Shown here in pieces: positions 62,004 through 64,000 of a stretch of DNA of 64,000 nt (position 1 is its first letter; each line of letters starts with the position of its first letter). The notes beneath the pieces are model-generated. The model did no database searches. It had not been told where the DNA came from and worked only from the letters and a program-made list of their open reading frames with translations. The translations under genes and the position numbers were made by a program. The DNA is from Runella limosa DSM 17973 (GTDB taxonomy: Bacteria > Bacteroidota > Bacteroidia > Cytophagales > Spirosomataceae): the NCBI RefSeq assembly GCF_000482465.1, contig NZ_KI519422.1, forward strand, positions 376,926 through 440,925. Reading direction: 5' to 3'.

Positions 62004-62753
62004 ATGGATATCTCTTCGACTTTTACGTGGCAACTTTGGGCTTTGGTATTTCTAGGAGCCTTCATCATTGGATTGGCCAAGGCCGGTCTCAAAGGCGTCG
62101 AAATGCTCAATGTCACCATCATGGCTTTGGTATTTGGCGGGAAAGCCTCGACGGGGGTAGTGCTGCCAATGCTTTGCGTTGCGGATATTTTGGCCGTTTT
62201 TTATTACAATCGCCACGCCCAGTGGAAGTATTTTTGGCAACTTTTACCTTGGATTATTTTGGGAGTACTGTCAGGAGTGTATATAGGAAATTTGTTGGAA
62301 GAAGCTGTTTTTAAGAAAATTATGGCTTTTGTCATCTTACTTATTGTGGGAGTAATGAGCTGGCTCGAATACCGCAAATCGGCTCCTATTCCTACCAGCA
62401 AGTGGTTTGCCGCGATGATGGGAATTGTGACGGGTTTTACAACCATGTTGGGCAATCTGGCGGGGCCACTTTCGACCATTTATTTTCTCGCCCTTCGCCT
62501 TTCCAAAAACGATTTGATTGGCACGGCCGCTTGGTTGTTTTTGGTGATAAATTTATTCAAACTTCCGTTTCAGGTATTGGTATGGCACAACGTTACGTTT
62601 GATACCCTTCAGCTTAATCTTATGCTGCTGCCTTCACTGGTATTGGGCTTTTTTGTGGGCATCCGAATCGTTTCTATCATCCAAGACAACAATTACCGAC
62701 GCGTTATTTTAGGGTTAACCTTACTGGGAGCGTTAGTGATTTTTATGCGGTAG
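62004..62753 (+). CDS. TauE/SafE-family permease
   Basis: A 249-residue membrane protein of the TSUP (sulfite exporter TauE/SafE) family, with eight hydrophobic segments in two related halves. The first half has FIIGLAKAGLKGVEMLNVTIMA and the second GIVTGFTTMLGNLAGPLSTIYFLAL, the pair of family loops. Known members export sulfite, sulfonates or thiosulfate; a link to C-P or C-S compound use is inferred from neighbours. It is the last gene of the operon, 6 bases after the OPA-type transporter, and converges on the T9SS cargo gene. Confidence 0.8.
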   Translation: MDISSTFTWQLWALVFLGAFIIGLAKAGLKGVEMLNVTIMALVFGGKASTGVVLPMLCVADILAVFYYNRHAQWKYFWQLLPWIILGVLSGVYIGNLLEEAVFKKIMAFVILLIVGVMSWLEYRKSAPIPTSKWFAAMMGIVTGFTTMLGNLAGPLSTIYFLALRLSKNDLIGTAAWLFLVINLFKLPFQVLVWHNVTFDTLQLNLMLLPSLVLGFFVGIRIVSIIQDNNYRRVILGLTLLGALVIFMR

Positions 62754-62804
62754 TTGAAAAATAAACGGCACACTAGCCCTTGCTGTATGCCGTTTATGGT
62801 TCTT

Positions 62805-64000
62805 TTATTGTTTTATTCCTTTTAAGGTCAAATGCGTTTTATCCTCGTAATTCACCCGAATCAGGTAAATTCCCGTCGATAAATGTTCGCCAAAACTCAC
62901 TTTTGTACCTCGCGTTATTTTTTCAAGTCCAACGCGCTCTAGCCCTAAAATATCATATACTTTGAGCGTTTCGACGTTTTTGCCCGACACCCATGTGAAT
63001 ACATCCTGAGTAGGATTAGGGTAAAGTAAGAACGCGTCTGAAAGAGTTGCTTCCTCCGCAGCCACTCTGGCCGTTGCACAAACGCTCACCGTTTTGCAGT
63101 ATTGCTTGTACCAAGGAGAAGCCGAATAATTTACCCCCACGCATACCTGTCCGCCCGTAAACCACTGACCAATATTAATCGTCACTTTATAAGGCTGCCC
63201 CGATGTAGGCGTCATACTTTGTACCGAACCCGTACTCCACCAAGAATAATTGGTAGCATTGGCTCGGTTGGCTACGTTGAGCTCAAAGGTTTTTATTGAA
63301 TTAACGGCGGCACAGTCATCGCCGATAATTTCAGCGGTCGAAGTGGGAGGATTCGTAACCGTAACCGAAACCACCGCCGAAGTCGTTGTTGCTCCTTGGT
63401 TATCAGTCGCTTTCGCCGTTAAACTATACGAGCCTGCCACCACGTTCGTCCAGCTAAATTCGTACGGCGAGGTCAGGTCTTCGCCCAGCTTGGTAGTACC
63501 GTTATAAAACTCCACTTTGGCGATGCTGCCATCCGCGTCAGAAGCAGTGGCGGCCAACGAGATAGAAGCAGGTGGCAGAAACGTCGCATTGTTGGATGGC
63601 GCGGTTACGCTTACTGATGGTGCTTGATTGACCACGGGAGGTTGTCCTGTACAAAGTGTCACTGTTTTACAAAACTGCTTGTACCAAGGTGCGGCCGAAT
63701 AATTGACGCCAACGCACACTTGTCCGCCCGAAAAGTTAGGGCCAAAATTAATATTGACTTTAGAAGGTTGCCCCGACATTGCCGTAATGCTTTGAGTAGA
63801 ACCCGTACACCACCATGAAAAACTGTTGGCATTGGGTAGGTTGATAGAATTTAGCTCAAACACTTTAACTTCGTTACTACTCACGCAATCGGGGCCAATA
63901 ATGTCTGCGGAAGGATTGCCAGGAGTATTTACATACACGGTTACACTTCCTGAAGTAGTAACAGCATTTTGATTATCAGTAGCCTTCACCGAAAGCGTAT
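62805..64000 (-). CDS. T9SS cargo protein with tandem modules (5' end beyond window)
   Basis: The C-terminal part of a large secreted protein; the frame stays open to the window edge, so the start is not seen. Two units alternate. One is an Ig-like domain (NQAPSVSVTAPSNNATFLPPASI to TTTSAVVSVTV; the edge holds part of another). The other is an about 85-residue module beginning AEIIGDDCAAVNSIKTFELN or ADIIGPDCVSSNEVKVFELN, each with Cys in DC, QVCVGVNYS, YCKT/FCKT and a final Cys. The last 75 residues (FLLYPNPTQDVFTWVSG to LTLKGIKQ) are the type A T9SS sorting domain. It is probably a surface or extracellular binding protein. Confidence 0.85.
   Translation of the reverse strand, partial: TLSVKATDNQNAVTTSGSVTVYVNTPGNPSADIIGPDCVSSNEVKVFELNSINLPNANSFSWWCTGSTQSITAMSGQPSKVNINFGPNFSGGQVCVGVNYSAAPWYKQFCKTVTLCTGQPPVVNQAPSVSVTAPSNNATFLPPASISLAATASDADGSIAKVEFYNGTTKLGEDLTSPYEFSWTNVVAGSYSLTAKATDNQGATTTSAVVSVTVTNPPTSTAEIIGDDCAAVNSIKTFELNVANRANATNYSWWSTGSVQSMTPTSGQPYKVTINIGQWFTGGQVCVGVNYSASPWYKQYCKTVSVCATARVAAEEATLSDAFLLYPNPTQDVFTWVSGKNVETLKVYDILGLERVGLEKITRGTKVSFGEHLSTGIYLIRVNYEDKTHLTLKGIKQ

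Overview
The window reads as chromosomal DNA of a Bacteroidota bacterium, most likely a Cytophagales member close to Runella/Spirosomataceae. This rests on family content: secreted proteins with type IX secretion C-terminal sorting domains (type B at the end of the 22571-26206 gene, type A in the gene at the right edge), a lipoprotein form of TamA next to TamB, a YpdA-type reductase, a LytS/LytTR pair, Rpn-type nucleases, gene starts without Shine-Dalgarno sequences, and a few promoters resembling the Bacteroidota TTTG / TAnnTTTG pattern. No rRNA, tRNA or CRISPR array was recognised, and the genus is inferred.

Layout. 1-10 kb: secreted hydrolases (serine hydrolase, S10 peptidase), YpdA, an AraC regulator, tRNA 2-selenouridine synthase beside an MTHFR-like gene, a PDZ/S41 processing protease and an OmpA-type lipoprotein. 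10.5-26 kb: pyruvate dehydrogenase E1 beta, a LolA-like periplasmic protein, the TamB/TamA envelope assembly pair, a cupin/AraC operon, an MFS carrier and a 1.2-kresidue PKD protein. 26.2-31.4 kb: a serine hydrolase gene cut in two by a complete 3972-bp Tn3-family transposon. 31.5-42.3 kb: LON-domain protein, flavin oxidase, GT4 and GT2 glycosyltransferases, an Rpn-family protein, a thioesterase, L28, RuvB, an Ldh-family oxidoreductase and a DUF1080 protein. 42.4-54 kb: a toxin-antitoxin pair with a shortened toxin, OPT transporter, pirin-like protein with an intradiol dioxygenase, S41 lipoprotein, LytS/LytTR pair, XRE-cupin regulator, M28 peptidase and a PQQ-dependent-type dehydrogenase. 54.3-56 kb: an AT-rich patch with an orphan gene, a broken HigA-type antitoxin gene and a palindromic repeat. 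56-62.8 kb: a probable catabolic and transport cluster (secreted sialidase-like protein, exported Gfo/Idh oxidoreductase, zinc dehydrogenase, organophosphate-type antiporter, TauE/SafE permease). 62.8-64 kb: the C-terminal part of a T9SS cargo protein with tandem modules, running off the window.

The most informative structure lies between genes. The Tn3 element has 51-bp inverted ends with two mismatches and a 6-bp target duplication; removing it restores the host reading frame exactly. Two families of dispersed palindromes (three and two copies) sit against broken or shortened genes, including a toxin cut at its C-terminus and a HigA-like antitoxin with two frameshifts. A small hairpin family with a TGAG loop recurs at gene ends. 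No wholly new defence or biosynthetic system is evident. The best candidates for undescribed biology are the palindromic elements, the pirin-like protein without metal ligands, the repeated cysteine-bearing cargo module and the 56-62.8 kb cluster.
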